This document shows positions 1 through 6,070 of a DNA stretch of 10,771 nt, piece after piece. The position numbers and the translations under genes are program-made. Numbering within the stretch: the first letter of the stretch is position 1; each line of letters opens with the position of its first letter. This DNA is from Pueribacillus sp041725775 (GTDB lineage: Bacteria > Bacillota > Bacilli > Bacillales > UBA6769). Location: positions 1 through 10,771 of the forward strand of contig NZ_JBEUEL010000052.1 of the NCBI RefSeq assembly GCF_041725775.1, read 5' to 3'. A model generated the notes under the pieces. That model was not told where the DNA came from. It saw nothing but the letters and a program-made list of their open reading frames with translations, and did no database searches.

Positions 1-1
1 C

Positions 2-154
2 CGATTCAAATTCGGTTTACCTAGTGGTTTTATTGTACCAAAGGATGTGATAGAAAAAAAGGGAAACTTGAGTTATCCACAACTTAAAAAGTCAAAAACA
101 GAAATTCGGTTCATTTCGACTCAAAAAAGAGGAAGACCAACTGGTAAAAATTAA
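2..154 (+). CDS. 3' end of an unidentified gene (50 residues)
   Basis: An open frame enters from the left edge and runs 50 codons to TAA. The peptide is basic (about ten Lys, several Arg) and ends in KRGRPTGKN, which resembles the R-G-R-P core of AT-hook or minor-groove-binding tails. I do not recognise the family. The next 130 bases carry no ribosome binding site and start, so this is likely the last gene before the tRNA. A perfect DnaA box (73-81) lies inside the frame and a second lies just after the stop. The call rests only on an uninterrupted frame and plausible codon use over 150 bases, so it could be a chance frame. DNA binding is a guess from the tail alone. Confidence 0.35.
   Translation, partial: RFKFGLPSGFIVPKDVIEKKGNLSYPQLKKSKTEIRFISTQKRGRPTGKN
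73..81 (+). promoter_or_regulatory. DnaA box, perfect consensus
   Basis: The nine bases TTATCCACA match the DnaA box consensus exactly. The box lies inside the partial upstream gene. It faces a second perfect box in opposite orientation 77 bases further on. Confidence 0.5.
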
Positions 155-158
155 CAAC

Positions 159-167
159 TGTGGATAA
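159..167 (-). promoter_or_regulatory. DnaA box, perfect consensus, inverted
   Basis: TGTGGATAA is the exact reverse complement of TTATCCACA. It lies five bases after the stop of the partial gene. A third near-match with one mismatch (TTATCCACT) is at 462-470. Confidence 0.5.
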
Positions 168-171
168 GTGA

Positions 172-248
172 TTTTCCCATCATCAATGAGTAAGAGATAT
201 AAATTTACTCTTCATGGCTAATTATACCAAAGTTCTCTAGTGGGAAAA
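172..248. repeat. Nested inverted repeats upstream of tRNA-Pro
   Basis: TTTTCCCA (172-179) and TGGGAAAA (241-248) are perfect 8-base inverted arms. Inside them lies a second pair, GAGTAA (188-193) and TTACTC (205-210). The outer right arm abuts the probable tRNA promoter. No T-run follows, so this does not look like an intrinsic terminator. It may be a folded transcript or a protein site, or chance. Confidence 0.3.
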
Positions 249-255
249 GCGAAAG

Positions 256-266
256 TATGCTAAACT
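256..266 (+). promoter_or_regulatory. Probable promoter -10 region for tRNA-Pro
   Basis: TATGCTAAACT contains an extended -10 (TGC followed by TAAACT) about 20 bases before the tRNA 5' end. This predicts a leader of about 14 bases. No good -35 is seen 17 bases upstream. Confidence 0.4.
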
Positions 267-286
267 ATCTAGTAATGAGAATTAAT

Positions 287-360
287 CGGGATGTAGCGTA
301 GTTTGGTAGCGCGCATGCATGGGGTGCATGAGGTCGCAGGTTCGAATCCTGTCATCCCGA
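287..360 (+). tRNA. tRNA-Pro(GGG)
   Basis: A full cloverleaf can be drawn by eye. The acceptor is CGGGATG paired with CATCCCG, with C1-G72 and discriminator A73 as expected for bacterial proline tRNA. The D stem is GCGT/GCGC. The anticodon stem is CATGC/GCATG around the loop ATGGGGT, giving anticodon GGG and G37. The variable loop is AGGTC and the T arm is GCAGG-TTCGAAT-CCTGT. The 3' CCA is not encoded. It stands alone, with a possible promoter before it and a stem-loop after it. Anticodon GGG reads CCC and CCU. The sequence before and after it carries no integrase or duplicated tRNA end, so there is no sign of an island inserted here. Confidence 0.96.
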
Positions 361-377
361 TCAGTTTTGATTATAAC

Positions 378-420
378 AGAGGACAAGAAACTCTCGGATA
401 GCAATCGTTTCCTGTCCTCT
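378..420 (+). terminator. Stem-loop after tRNA-Pro, probable terminator
   Basis: AGAGGACA (378-385) pairs with TGTCCTCT (413-420). After one mismatch the stem continues as GAAAC/GTTTC, giving 13 pairs around a 15-base loop. The following tract (ATATGTTTGC) is only weakly U-rich. It could instead be a processing stem. Confidence 0.55.
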
Positions 421-1049
421 ATATGTTTGCTAGTTTTATCTAGAACTTCCTCTCAACTAAATTATCCACTCAACTACTCTTACTCTACATTCTCTACATT
501 TTTTGGGCTTTCTACGTAGAGAGATAAAACGAATTTCTGACGAAGCAAAGCATATTCAATTGCAATCGATAACAATAAACCGAATATTACTAAAACAACA
601 CAAATGCGTGAAAATGATTACGAAGTCTCTCCGGACGATTTTGTTATTAAGGACCATAATTATCGTTTCGTTTTACCACACTAAAATTTAAGGCGATTTG
701 GGCTGAGTATAAAAAAGCAGAGTAAATGATCGTTCATCCTAGAGAGTTCAATCTATCCTAAAATACAAGCCGACAAATACGATTCATTTCTTCTATTCAA
801 CGAGATTCTACTCATATATGACATGTCCATGTCGTTATTTCTTTTGATAGTTGCACTTAGAACTTCTAACTAGATCTTTAGAATTGATTTGATTCGTTTT
901 TTACAAAAAAGGAACGATGGCGCAGGTTCATTTCCCGATTCTCATCTTGATTGTAGTTGCTAAAACCTGTGTAATAACAGGGTTTCTCGTTGTTTTTAGA
1001 ATTCACTTGAATCACTATATTTGAAGGGTCGTAGATTTGTAATCACCTA
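421..1049. other. Long intergenic region without a convincing gene
   Basis: No frame here has both a good ribosome binding site and protein-like length. Items seen: a DnaA-like box at 462-470; the tandem copy CTCTACATT-CTCTACATT near 484-501; short protein-like frames at 604-684 and 687-725 that may be gene debris; a palindrome GACATG-TC-CATGTC at 830-843 that looks like an operator; and a 35-codon hydrophobic frame at 917-1024 whose GGA is only three bases from the ATG. A bulged hairpin (AAACCTG to CAGGGTTT, about 963-986) is followed by a T-rich tract and could be a weak plus-strand terminator. Confidence 0.5.
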
Positions 1050-1058
1050 TGCTACAAT
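1050..1058 (+). promoter_or_regulatory. Candidate extended -10 promoter for the monooxygenase-esterase gene
   Basis: TGCTACAAT is an extended -10 element (TGn plus TACAAT). The -35 position (around 1030-1035) is poor. It predicts a start near 1065 and a leader of about 170 bases. That leader contains the hairpin CGATGA-AGAGAA-TCATCG (1111-1128) followed by TTTT, which could be an operator or attenuator. Confidence 0.4.
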
Positions 1059-1061
1059 CAC

Positions 1062-1075
1062 TGTAAGCGCTTTAT
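1062..1075 (+). promoter_or_regulatory. cre-like site (possible CcpA operator)
   Basis: TGTAAGCGCTTTAT matches the Gram-positive cre consensus TGWAANCGNTNWCA at 12 of 14 positions and misses only the final CA. It covers the predicted transcription start, the usual place for CcpA repression. If real, the downstream gene would be shut off by preferred carbon sources. Confidence 0.4.
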
Positions 1076-1236
1076 TTGAGCCGCTGCTACCTACAGTTTG
1101 CAACGTAAATCGATGAAGAGAATCATCGTTTTATTAGTTAAATATTGAATAATCCTAATATTCGAACTGTATGTAGCTGTAGGCTAGAGCAATTTACAAT
1201 TATTGAATAACATTACATTGGGGAGGTTATTTAAAT

Positions 1237-3840
1237 ATGACGTCTGACAGACAGAACTTAGTTCATTATGATGCTGTCGTTGTTGGAGCTGGATTTTCAG
1301 GACTTTATATGCTTCATCGGTTGCGAGATGCTGGTTATTCGGTTCGAGTTTATGAAGCTGCCCCAGATATAGGTGGAACATGGTATTTTAACCGTTATCC
1401 AGGAGCCCGATGTGACATCGAAAGTATTTATTACAACTATACATTTTCTGAAGAGCTCCTAAACGAATGGACATGGTCTTCAAAGTATGCTGAACAGCAT
1501 GAAATTTTACGTTACATTCATTTCGTGGCAGATAAACTTAATTTACGAGAAGATATTCAGCTAAATACAAAAGTTACATCCGCTCGTTATGATGAAAAAA
1601 GTCAGAAATGGGAAATCGAATTAGAAAACAGCAGTAAAATCATTGCCAAGTACTTTATCACGGGGGTTGGCGCTCTTTCCGCATCCAACATTCCAAATAT
1701 AAAAGGAATTGATTCTTTCCAAGGTGATTTTTACCATACAGGTGAATGGCCTCAGAAGAAAGTTGATTTTAAAAACAAACGGGTCGGTATAATTGGAACA
1801 GGTTCAAGTGGGATTCAGGCGATACCAGTCATTGCTCAGGAAGCGGGTCATCTCACTGTCTTTCAGCGAACACCACAATATAGTAGTCCGGCGCATAACA
1901 AACCACTCGATTCAGAAACGATCCGAAAAACTAAAGAGAACTTTAAAAAGATTAGACAGGAGATGTACGCATCGATGCATGGCATCCCCTCTGCTGCACG
2001 GACGCGTTCTACAGTACAAGACTCTCCAGAAGAACGACAACGAGTCTACGAAGAAGCTTGGCAAGAAGGCGGGCTATTTTCGCTTTTATATACGTATAGC
2101 GACATACCAATAACCCCAGAAGCTAACAAGACAGTCGCCGAATTTGTTCGTTCTAAAATAAAAAAAATTGTTCACGATCCTGAAACGGCTGAAAAACTGA
2201 TGCCCGAGCATTATTACGGGATGAAACGCCCCATTCTCAACACAAACTATTTTGAAACGTATAACCGTCAAAATGTTTCACTCGTTGACTTACGTTCGAC
2301 ACCAATAAAAGAAATTACAAAGACTGGAGTGCGTACGACAGAGCAAGAATATGAATTAGACATCCTCGTTTTTGCAACGGGGTTTGATGCGTTAACAGGT
2401 CCATTACTTAAGTTAAACATCGAAGGAAAAGACGGAATCACATTGAAGAATAAATGGGCCAACGGTGTGAGAACATATTTAGGAATTTCAACGGCGGGGT
2501 TCCCGAACATGTTTATGATTACAGGGCCCCAAAGTCCTTCAGTTCTTAGCAACGTGATTGTTTCGATTGAACAGCATGTCGATTGGATTATGGACTGTCT
2601 AGAATATCTTAACAAGCACAATGCAGACACGATTGAAGCCAATCCCGAATTCGAACAAATGTGGAGCCAACAATGTCAAGCCATTGCCGATATGACACTG
2701 TTATCTAAGACGGATTCATGGTATATGGGAGCGAATATCGAAGGAAAACGACGAGAATTTCTTGCATTTGCAGGAGGCGTCGGACCATATCGGCAAATTT
2801 GTGACGACGTCGCTGCGAAAAGTTATGAAGGCTTTACGATTTTATCTGATTCACAAAAAGTAGAAACGGACGGAAATGAAAAAATCATGAATCGTGATGC
2901 CAATCTTGATCCGCAAGCAAAATTTGTTTTAGAACAATTAAAAGTGTTAGGTGTTCCTCCTATGGAAACATTATCACCGCAAGAAGCAAGAAGTTGGACT
3001 AGTAACTTTAGTCTTCTAGCTGGAGCGCCTGAAAAAGTAGAACACGTCATAAACAGAACGATTGATGGAAACATTCCAGTCCGAATTTATATACCTGATG
3101 GCGATGGTCCATTCCCAGCACTTGTATACTACCATGGTGGCGGTTGGGTGATCGGAGATTTAGATATTGTCGACGTTCCGTGCCGTCGTATTGCAAATCA
3201 AGCAAATTGTGTCGTCGTATCTGTCGATTACAGACTTGCACCAGAACATAAGTTTCCAGCCGCAATTGAAGATGCGTACACTGCTGTGAAATGGGTTGCA
3301 ACCTATGCAGATTCCATTCAAGTCGATTCAAATCGAATTGCCGTTGGCGGTGATAGTGCAGGAGGAAATTTAGCTACCGTTGTGTCGATGATGGCTAGAG
3401 ATAAAGGTGGTCCCTCGATTGTTCAGCAAGTCTTGCTCTACCCTGTAACGAATCACGGTTTTGATACAAAATCTTATGTGGAGAATGCTGACGGATATTT
3501 TCTGACAAGACCAACAATGATTTGGTTCTGGAACCATTATCTCCGTGACGAACAGGATGGCATAAACCCATATGCTTCACCACTTTTAGCTGATGATCTA
3601 AGTCATCTCCCTCCAGCTCTTGTTATCACCGCTGGGTTTGACCCATTACGGGACGAAGGAGAAGCTTATGCGGAACGACTAAAAACCGCAGGTGTACCCG
3701 TCGAAACAACCCGTTATGACTCAATGATCCATGGATTTTGTTGGATGCCAGGTGCTATCGAACAAGGAAAAAGAGCGATTGATCAAGTCGCATCTACATT
3801 AAAACGTACTTTCGAAACAGTTAGAACAGAGACTCTCTAA
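1237..3840 (+). CDS. Fused Baeyer-Villiger monooxygenase and alpha/beta-hydrolase (esterase)
   Basis: Residues 1 to about 540 are a type I Baeyer-Villiger flavin monooxygenase, which uses FAD, NADPH and O2 to turn ketones into esters or lactones. Visible motifs are the FAD fingerprint GAGFSG (17-22), GGTWYFNRYPGARCD (46-60), the family fingerprint FQGDFYHTGEWP (161-172), the NADPH fingerprint GTGSSG (187-192) and ATGF (380-383). Arg331 in the KRP context matches the catalytic arginine. Residues from about 555 to 867 are an HSL-type hydrolase: oxyanion motif HGGGW (633-637), nucleophile Ser707 in GDSAGG, then Asp802 and His832. Each half has the usual full length of its family. The inferred job is to oxidise a ketone and at once cleave the resulting ester; the substrate is unknown. 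No signal peptide is seen, so it is probably cytosolic. GGGGAGG (1220-1226) ten bases before ATG fixes the start. The gene is monocistronic, between its own leader and a terminator. Confidence 0.93.
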   Translation: MTSDRQNLVHYDAVVVGAGFSGLYMLHRLRDAGYSVRVYEAAPDIGGTWYFNRYPGARCDIESIYYNYTFSEELLNEWTWSSKYAEQHEILRYIHFVADKLNLREDIQLNTKVTSARYDEKSQKWEIELENSSKIIAKYFITGVGALSASNIPNIKGIDSFQGDFYHTGEWPQKKVDFKNKRVGIIGTGSSGIQAIPVIAQEAGHLTVFQRTPQYSSPAHNKPLDSETIRKTKENFKKIRQEMYASMHGIPSAARTRSTVQDSPEERQRVYEEAWQEGGLFSLLYTYSDIPITPEANKTVAEFVRSKIKKIVHDPETAEKLMPEHYYGMKRPILNTNYFETYNRQNVSLVDLRSTPIKEITKTGVRTTEQEYELDILVFATGFDALTGPLLKLNIEGKDGITLKNKWANGVRTYLGISTAGFPNMFMITGPQSPSVLSNVIVSIEQHVDWIMDCLEYLNKHNADTIEANPEFEQMWSQQCQAIADMTLLSKTDSWYMGANIEGKRREFLAFAGGVGPYRQICDDVAAKSYEGFTILSDSQKVETDGNEKIMNRDANLDPQAKFVLEQLKVLGVPPMETLSPQEARSWTSNFSLLAGAPEKVEHVINRTIDGNIPVRIYIPDGDGPFPALVYYHGGGWVIGDLDIVDVPCRRIANQANCVVVSVDYRLAPEHKFPAAIEDAYTAVKWVATYADSIQVDSNRIAVGGDSAGGNLATVVSMMARDKGGPSIVQQVLLYPVTNHGFDTKSYVENADGYFLTRPTMIWFWNHYLRDEQDGINPYASPLLADDLSHLPPALVITAGFDPLRDEGEAYAERLKTAGVPVETTRYDSMIHGFCWMPGAIEQGKRAIDQVASTLKRTFETVRTETL

Positions 3841-3845
3841 ATTAT

Positions 3846-3873
3846 GAAAACCCTTGTGAATAAGGGTTTTCTT
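3846..3873 (+). terminator. Intrinsic terminator of the monooxygenase-esterase gene
   Basis: GAAAACCCTT and AAGGGTTTTC form a perfect 10-pair stem around the 6-base loop GTGAAT. The T-rich tract overlaps the 3' arm and continues as TTC. Confidence 0.85.
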
Positions 3874-3939
3874 CATGCACTTAGTTCCCCTTTTCATTCA
3901 TTTTATTCATACAATCTTTTTTTTTTATTACCTTCATTT

Positions 3940-3965
3940 GTTTAATAATGGTGTGCAGTGGGTAA
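3940..3965 (+). promoter_or_regulatory. Candidate sigma-B general-stress promoter for dps
   Basis: GTTTAA (3940-3945), a 14-base spacer and GGGTAA (3960-3965) fit the sigma-B consensus GTTTaa-N12-15-GGGTAt with one mismatch. It predicts a start near 3973 and a leader of about 170 bases before dps. That leader contains a small stem TCCACT/AGTGGA. In B. subtilis dps belongs to the sigma-B regulon, which supports the assignment. Confidence 0.6.
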
Positions 3966-4145
3966 CTAATAATAATGTAGGATAATATTTTCATTTATAA
4001 AGAACATGCTGTTCCACTAGGTAAATTGAAGAAAGTGGAGAATCTTTCCATCTTGCTATTTTTCCCTTTTAATAATAGATATGATGGGTTTAAGCCAATT
4101 CGCTTTCTTCTTATATGCTAAAACTAAAAAATGGAGGTATAACGA

Positions 4146-4625
4146 ATGGCAGTAAGCAAATTTCAAGAACAAAGTAAAAAGACAGCTGCATCTGTAGTCA
4201 ATGAATTAGTCGCAAATTTTGGAGTGCTTTATGTCAAACTGCATCAATACCATTGGTATGTTCAAGGACCAGATTTTTTCAGACTCCATGAAAAGTTTGA
4301 AGAATTGTACAATGAGACTAGCGCATTCTCTGATACCTTTGCGGAACGTTTAATCGCAATAGGTGAAAAGCCTTTTTCCACGTTGCGCGAATATCTTGAC
4401 CATGCATCAATTTCTGAAAAGCCATATGATGAAAAAATCCGAGCGGAAGACATGGTCCGCAATCTGATAGAAGACTATCGCACAATGGGAAGCCTTGCCC
4501 TGCAAGGAGTTAAACTTGCAAGTGAAGAAAATGATGCTGTGACAGAAGATATGCTTATTGGCTACAAAGAAAATATTGATAAAACCATTTGGATGCTAGA
4601 AGCCTTTATCGGTAACGACGTTTGA
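4146..4625 (+). CDS. dps: Dps-family ferritin-like DNA-protection protein
   Basis: The 159-residue length is typical of Dps/MrgA dodecamers, which oxidise ferrous iron with peroxide and store it, protecting DNA. The ferroxidase set is complete, with the family spacing: His36, His48, Glu52, Asp63 and Glu67, in the stretches HQYHWYVQG, LHEKFEELY and FSDTFAERL. Next comes the conserved IGEKPFSTLREYL. GGAGGT (4133-4138) lies seven bases before the ATG. A sigma-B-type promoter lies about 180 bases upstream. A weaker sigma-A-like pair (TTTAAG, 17 bases, TATATG at 4112-4117) lies just before the ribosome site. I saw no PerR box, which favours dps over the peroxide-regulated mrgA, but the proteins alone do not separate these names. 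A strong terminator follows. Confidence 0.95.
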   Translation: MAVSKFQEQSKKTAASVVNELVANFGVLYVKLHQYHWYVQGPDFFRLHEKFEELYNETSAFSDTFAERLIAIGEKPFSTLREYLDHASISEKPYDEKIRAEDMVRNLIEDYRTMGSLALQGVKLASEENDAVTEDMLIGYKENIDKTIWMLEAFIGNDV

Positions 4626-4669
4626 AAGAGAGCAGATCGAAGAAACGTAAACATGAAGCCAATTCAATT

Positions 4670-4702
4670 AATCCCCATGTATCTCCTTTCATGGGGATTT
4701 TT
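4670..4702 (+). terminator. Intrinsic terminator after dps
   Basis: AATCCCCATG and CATGGGGATT form a perfect 10-pair stem with a 10-base loop, followed by TTTA. Confidence 0.88.
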
Positions 4703-4749
4703 ATGACCCGATTAAAAGGCAAATTTATTGAGAAAGGAAGCGATTTAAA

Positions 4750-4992
4750 ATGTCGAATCAAGACAGACCCAAAATTAAAGTTAATAAAAAAAACGAGATG
4801 CGGACTAAAGAAGTTTCAAAAATAATTAGTGAAGGTGGATTAGAAGTTGAAAATATGATTAAAAAAGGCTCTCCCTCATCAAAAGAAGAAAAAGAAAATA
4901 AGTCATACTTAATACCTCAAAATGTTCTTATAACATTAGTTGGCACAAGTTGCATATCGTATTTTAATTTACTGATAGAGTGTAACTTTTGA
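4750..4992 (+). CDS. Small protein of unknown function, basic N-terminus and hydrophobic tail
   Basis: This is an 80-residue frame with AAAGGAAG (4733-4740) nine bases before ATG, a proper ribosome binding site. Residues 1-50 are hydrophilic and charged, with a KVNKKNEMRTKEV stretch and then SKIISEGGL. A lysine, serine and glutamate-rich linker follows. Residues 53-80 are mostly hydrophobic (YLIPQNVLITLVGTSCISYF and on) and could be a membrane anchor at the C-terminus. I do not recognise the family with confidence. There is only a 47-base gap after the dps terminator and no clear promoter in it, so expression may depend on read-through. The abrupt change in composition could also mean a frameshift that replaced the original C-terminus. 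Confidence 0.55.
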   Translation: MSNQDRPKIKVNKKNEMRTKEVSKIISEGGLEVENMIKKGSPSSKEEKENKSYLIPQNVLITLVGTSCISYFNLLIECNF

Positions 4993-5170
4993 ATAGTTTT
5001 CTGCTATATAAACCTTCAAATTGATAACGATAAAGAAATATCGACAGATTTGTCCTTAAAAATTCTTTTATGTAAATTTTCTCGATCCATTACTACATAC
5101 CGACCTTATAATAAGTTGTCTTACATTATAATTTATCATTAATGTGTTCTCTTTAAAAACACTACGAAAT
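4993..5170. other. Intergenic region between convergent units
   Basis: AT-rich sequence without a gene. It contains the inverted repeat TTATAAT (5106-5112) and ATTATAA (5125-5131). These are half-sites like those of a PerR box, but 12 bases apart instead of one, so I do not call an operator. A weak AT-only stem could end the small gene upstream. Confidence 0.3.
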
Positions 5171-5208
5171 AACAATGAAACTAGCACCTCCTCATAAAAT
5201 ATGCTAGC
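5171..5208 (-). terminator. Terminator of the collagen-like gene
   Basis: On the minus strand GCTAGCA pairs with TGCTAGT (last pair G-U) across a 15-base loop, followed by TTCATTGTTATTT. It closely resembles the terminator at 6031-6070. Confidence 0.6.
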
Positions 5209-5224
5209 CAATTCTGCAAAAGGA

Positions 5225-5893
5225 TTAAATTGGAGAAAAAACTTCTGCAGTAAACCCTAAATTTCTCACAATAATATCATCCACGTTCACAGGAGGAATA
5301 AGATGACGAGCTCTAATTTCGTACGTATAAGTTCCTAGTGGACCGGGCACGTCGACAAAATGATGATATGGATGCCACTCATAAAAACGAGATAATGAAA
5401 CTGGTCTTTCAAAACTACCTTCAATACTAGTACTTGTTAAAAACTCATGGTCTCGAAAAAGTCTGAAAGCTAATGCAATTTGAAAATTTCGTTCGCTTGG
5501 CACTGTCAAAACGCTTGTACTCACAATCCCATTAATTTTAACCCTTTCATTTTCTTCATTTGTCGTCACTTGAACGTTCATAATTGGAAAATCTGTCGGA
5601 GTAGAAAGAGGGAGTGATTTTGCTCCGCCTTGTTCCTCTGTTACAAATAGTTTTATATTCGTTCCTGAAGTCCCTTTTGGTCCTCCGGGTCCTGGGGGAC
5701 CTACTGCTCCAGGTGGACCTTGGACTCCCTGTACTTCTGTTAATCTTGATGAACGTGGCACGTCAACAGGTCTGGATGAACCAATAGAACGTGAGCATAA
5801 GTTTCGTGTTGCAAATTCTTCGCTAGACCTTTCTTTTTGATAGTTTTGAATTTCTTTACGTATAAACTGTACTAGGTCTTTTTTAATTGACAT
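5225..5893 (-). CDS. Short collagen-like protein, probable spore-surface component
   Basis: The protein has 222 residues from the ATG at 5893. I chose this start because GGGGGCG lies 9 bases before it, while an upstream in-frame ATG at 5944 has no ribosome site and would lie upstream of the candidate promoter. Residues 1-20 look helical (MSIKKDLVQFIRKEIQNYQK). Residues 56-76 hold seven Gly-X-Y triplets (GVQ GPP GAV GPP GPG GPK GTS). Residues 80-222 look like a beta-rich globular domain with FYEWHPYHHF, DVPGPLGTYTYEIRAR and a final NLGFTAEVF. Bacillus exosporium proteins such as BclA also join a collagen-like rod to a trimerising beta domain, so a spore-coat or exosporium role is inferred. I do not recognise this C-terminal domain by name. 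The sigma-K-like promoter supports late mother-cell expression. Confidence 0.75.
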   Translation of the reverse strand: MSIKKDLVQFIRKEIQNYQKERSSEEFATRNLCSRSIGSSRPVDVPRSSRLTEVQGVQGPPGAVGPPGPGGPKGTSGTNIKLFVTEEQGGAKSLPLSTPTDFPIMNVQVTTNEENERVKINGIVSTSVLTVPSERNFQIALAFRLFRDHEFLTSTSIEGSFERPVSLSRFYEWHPYHHFVDVPGPLGTYTYEIRARHLIPPVNVDDIIVRNLGFTAEVFSPI

Positions 5894-5925
5894 ATGATAA
5901 GCGCCCCCATGAACAATAATTACAA

Positions 5926-5953
5926 TATCATATGGCACATACACAAAATGTGT
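5926..5953 (-). promoter_or_regulatory. Candidate sigma-K-type sporulation promoter
   Basis: On the minus strand ACAC (5950-5953), 15 bases and CATATGATA (5926-5934) fit the sigma-K pattern AC...CATAnnnTA. The predicted start, near 5918, leaves a leader of about 25 bases with GGGGGCG before the ATG at 5893. Sigma-E elements are similar and cannot be excluded. Confidence 0.5.
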
Positions 5954-6030
5954 CTAGTCAATTGACCTATTATTTTAAACACTGATAAACATGTAACTAA
6001 AATATTTGTACAAAGTAACTATGCATTTTG

Positions 6031-6070
6031 AAAAAAGAAAAAACTAGCACCTTCCCAAAAAGATACTAGT
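6031..6070 (-). terminator. Terminator of the methyltransferase gene
   Basis: On the minus strand ACTAGTA pairs with TGCTAGT (one T-G pair), followed by TTTTTCTTTTTTC. The 5' arm overlaps the methyltransferase stop codon. The sequence is similar to the terminator at 5171-5208. Confidence 0.75.

Noticed and set aside
287..360. tRNA-Pro as the attachment site of an integrated element
   Set aside because: No duplicated tRNA 3' end and no integrase gene are visible in the window.
319..519. A frame starting inside tRNA-Pro
   Set aside because: It overlaps the tRNA and its stem-loop, so it is not a gene.
503..691. A 62-codon frame starting at TTG
   Set aside because: No ribosome binding site and a low-complexity, isoleucine-rich end. 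At most it is part of the possible gene debris in this stretch.
917..1024. A 35-codon hydrophobic frame (MAQVHFPILILIVVAK at its start)
   Set aside because: GGA lies only three bases before the ATG, the length is within chance for AT-rich DNA, and a hairpin overlaps it. Too weak to call a membrane peptide.
4622..4825. A 67-codon frame starting at TTG over the dps stop
   Set aside because: It runs straight through the perfect dps terminator, overlaps the better-supported small gene at 4750, and has no ribosome binding site.
5106..5131. PerR-box-like half sites TTATAAT and ATTATAA
   Set aside because: The half sites are 12 bases apart instead of one, so this does not fit a PerR or Fur operator.
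5894..5944. An N-terminal extension of the collagen-like protein from the ATG at 5944
   Set aside because: No ribosome binding site for that ATG, and it would lie upstream of the predicted sigma-K transcription start.
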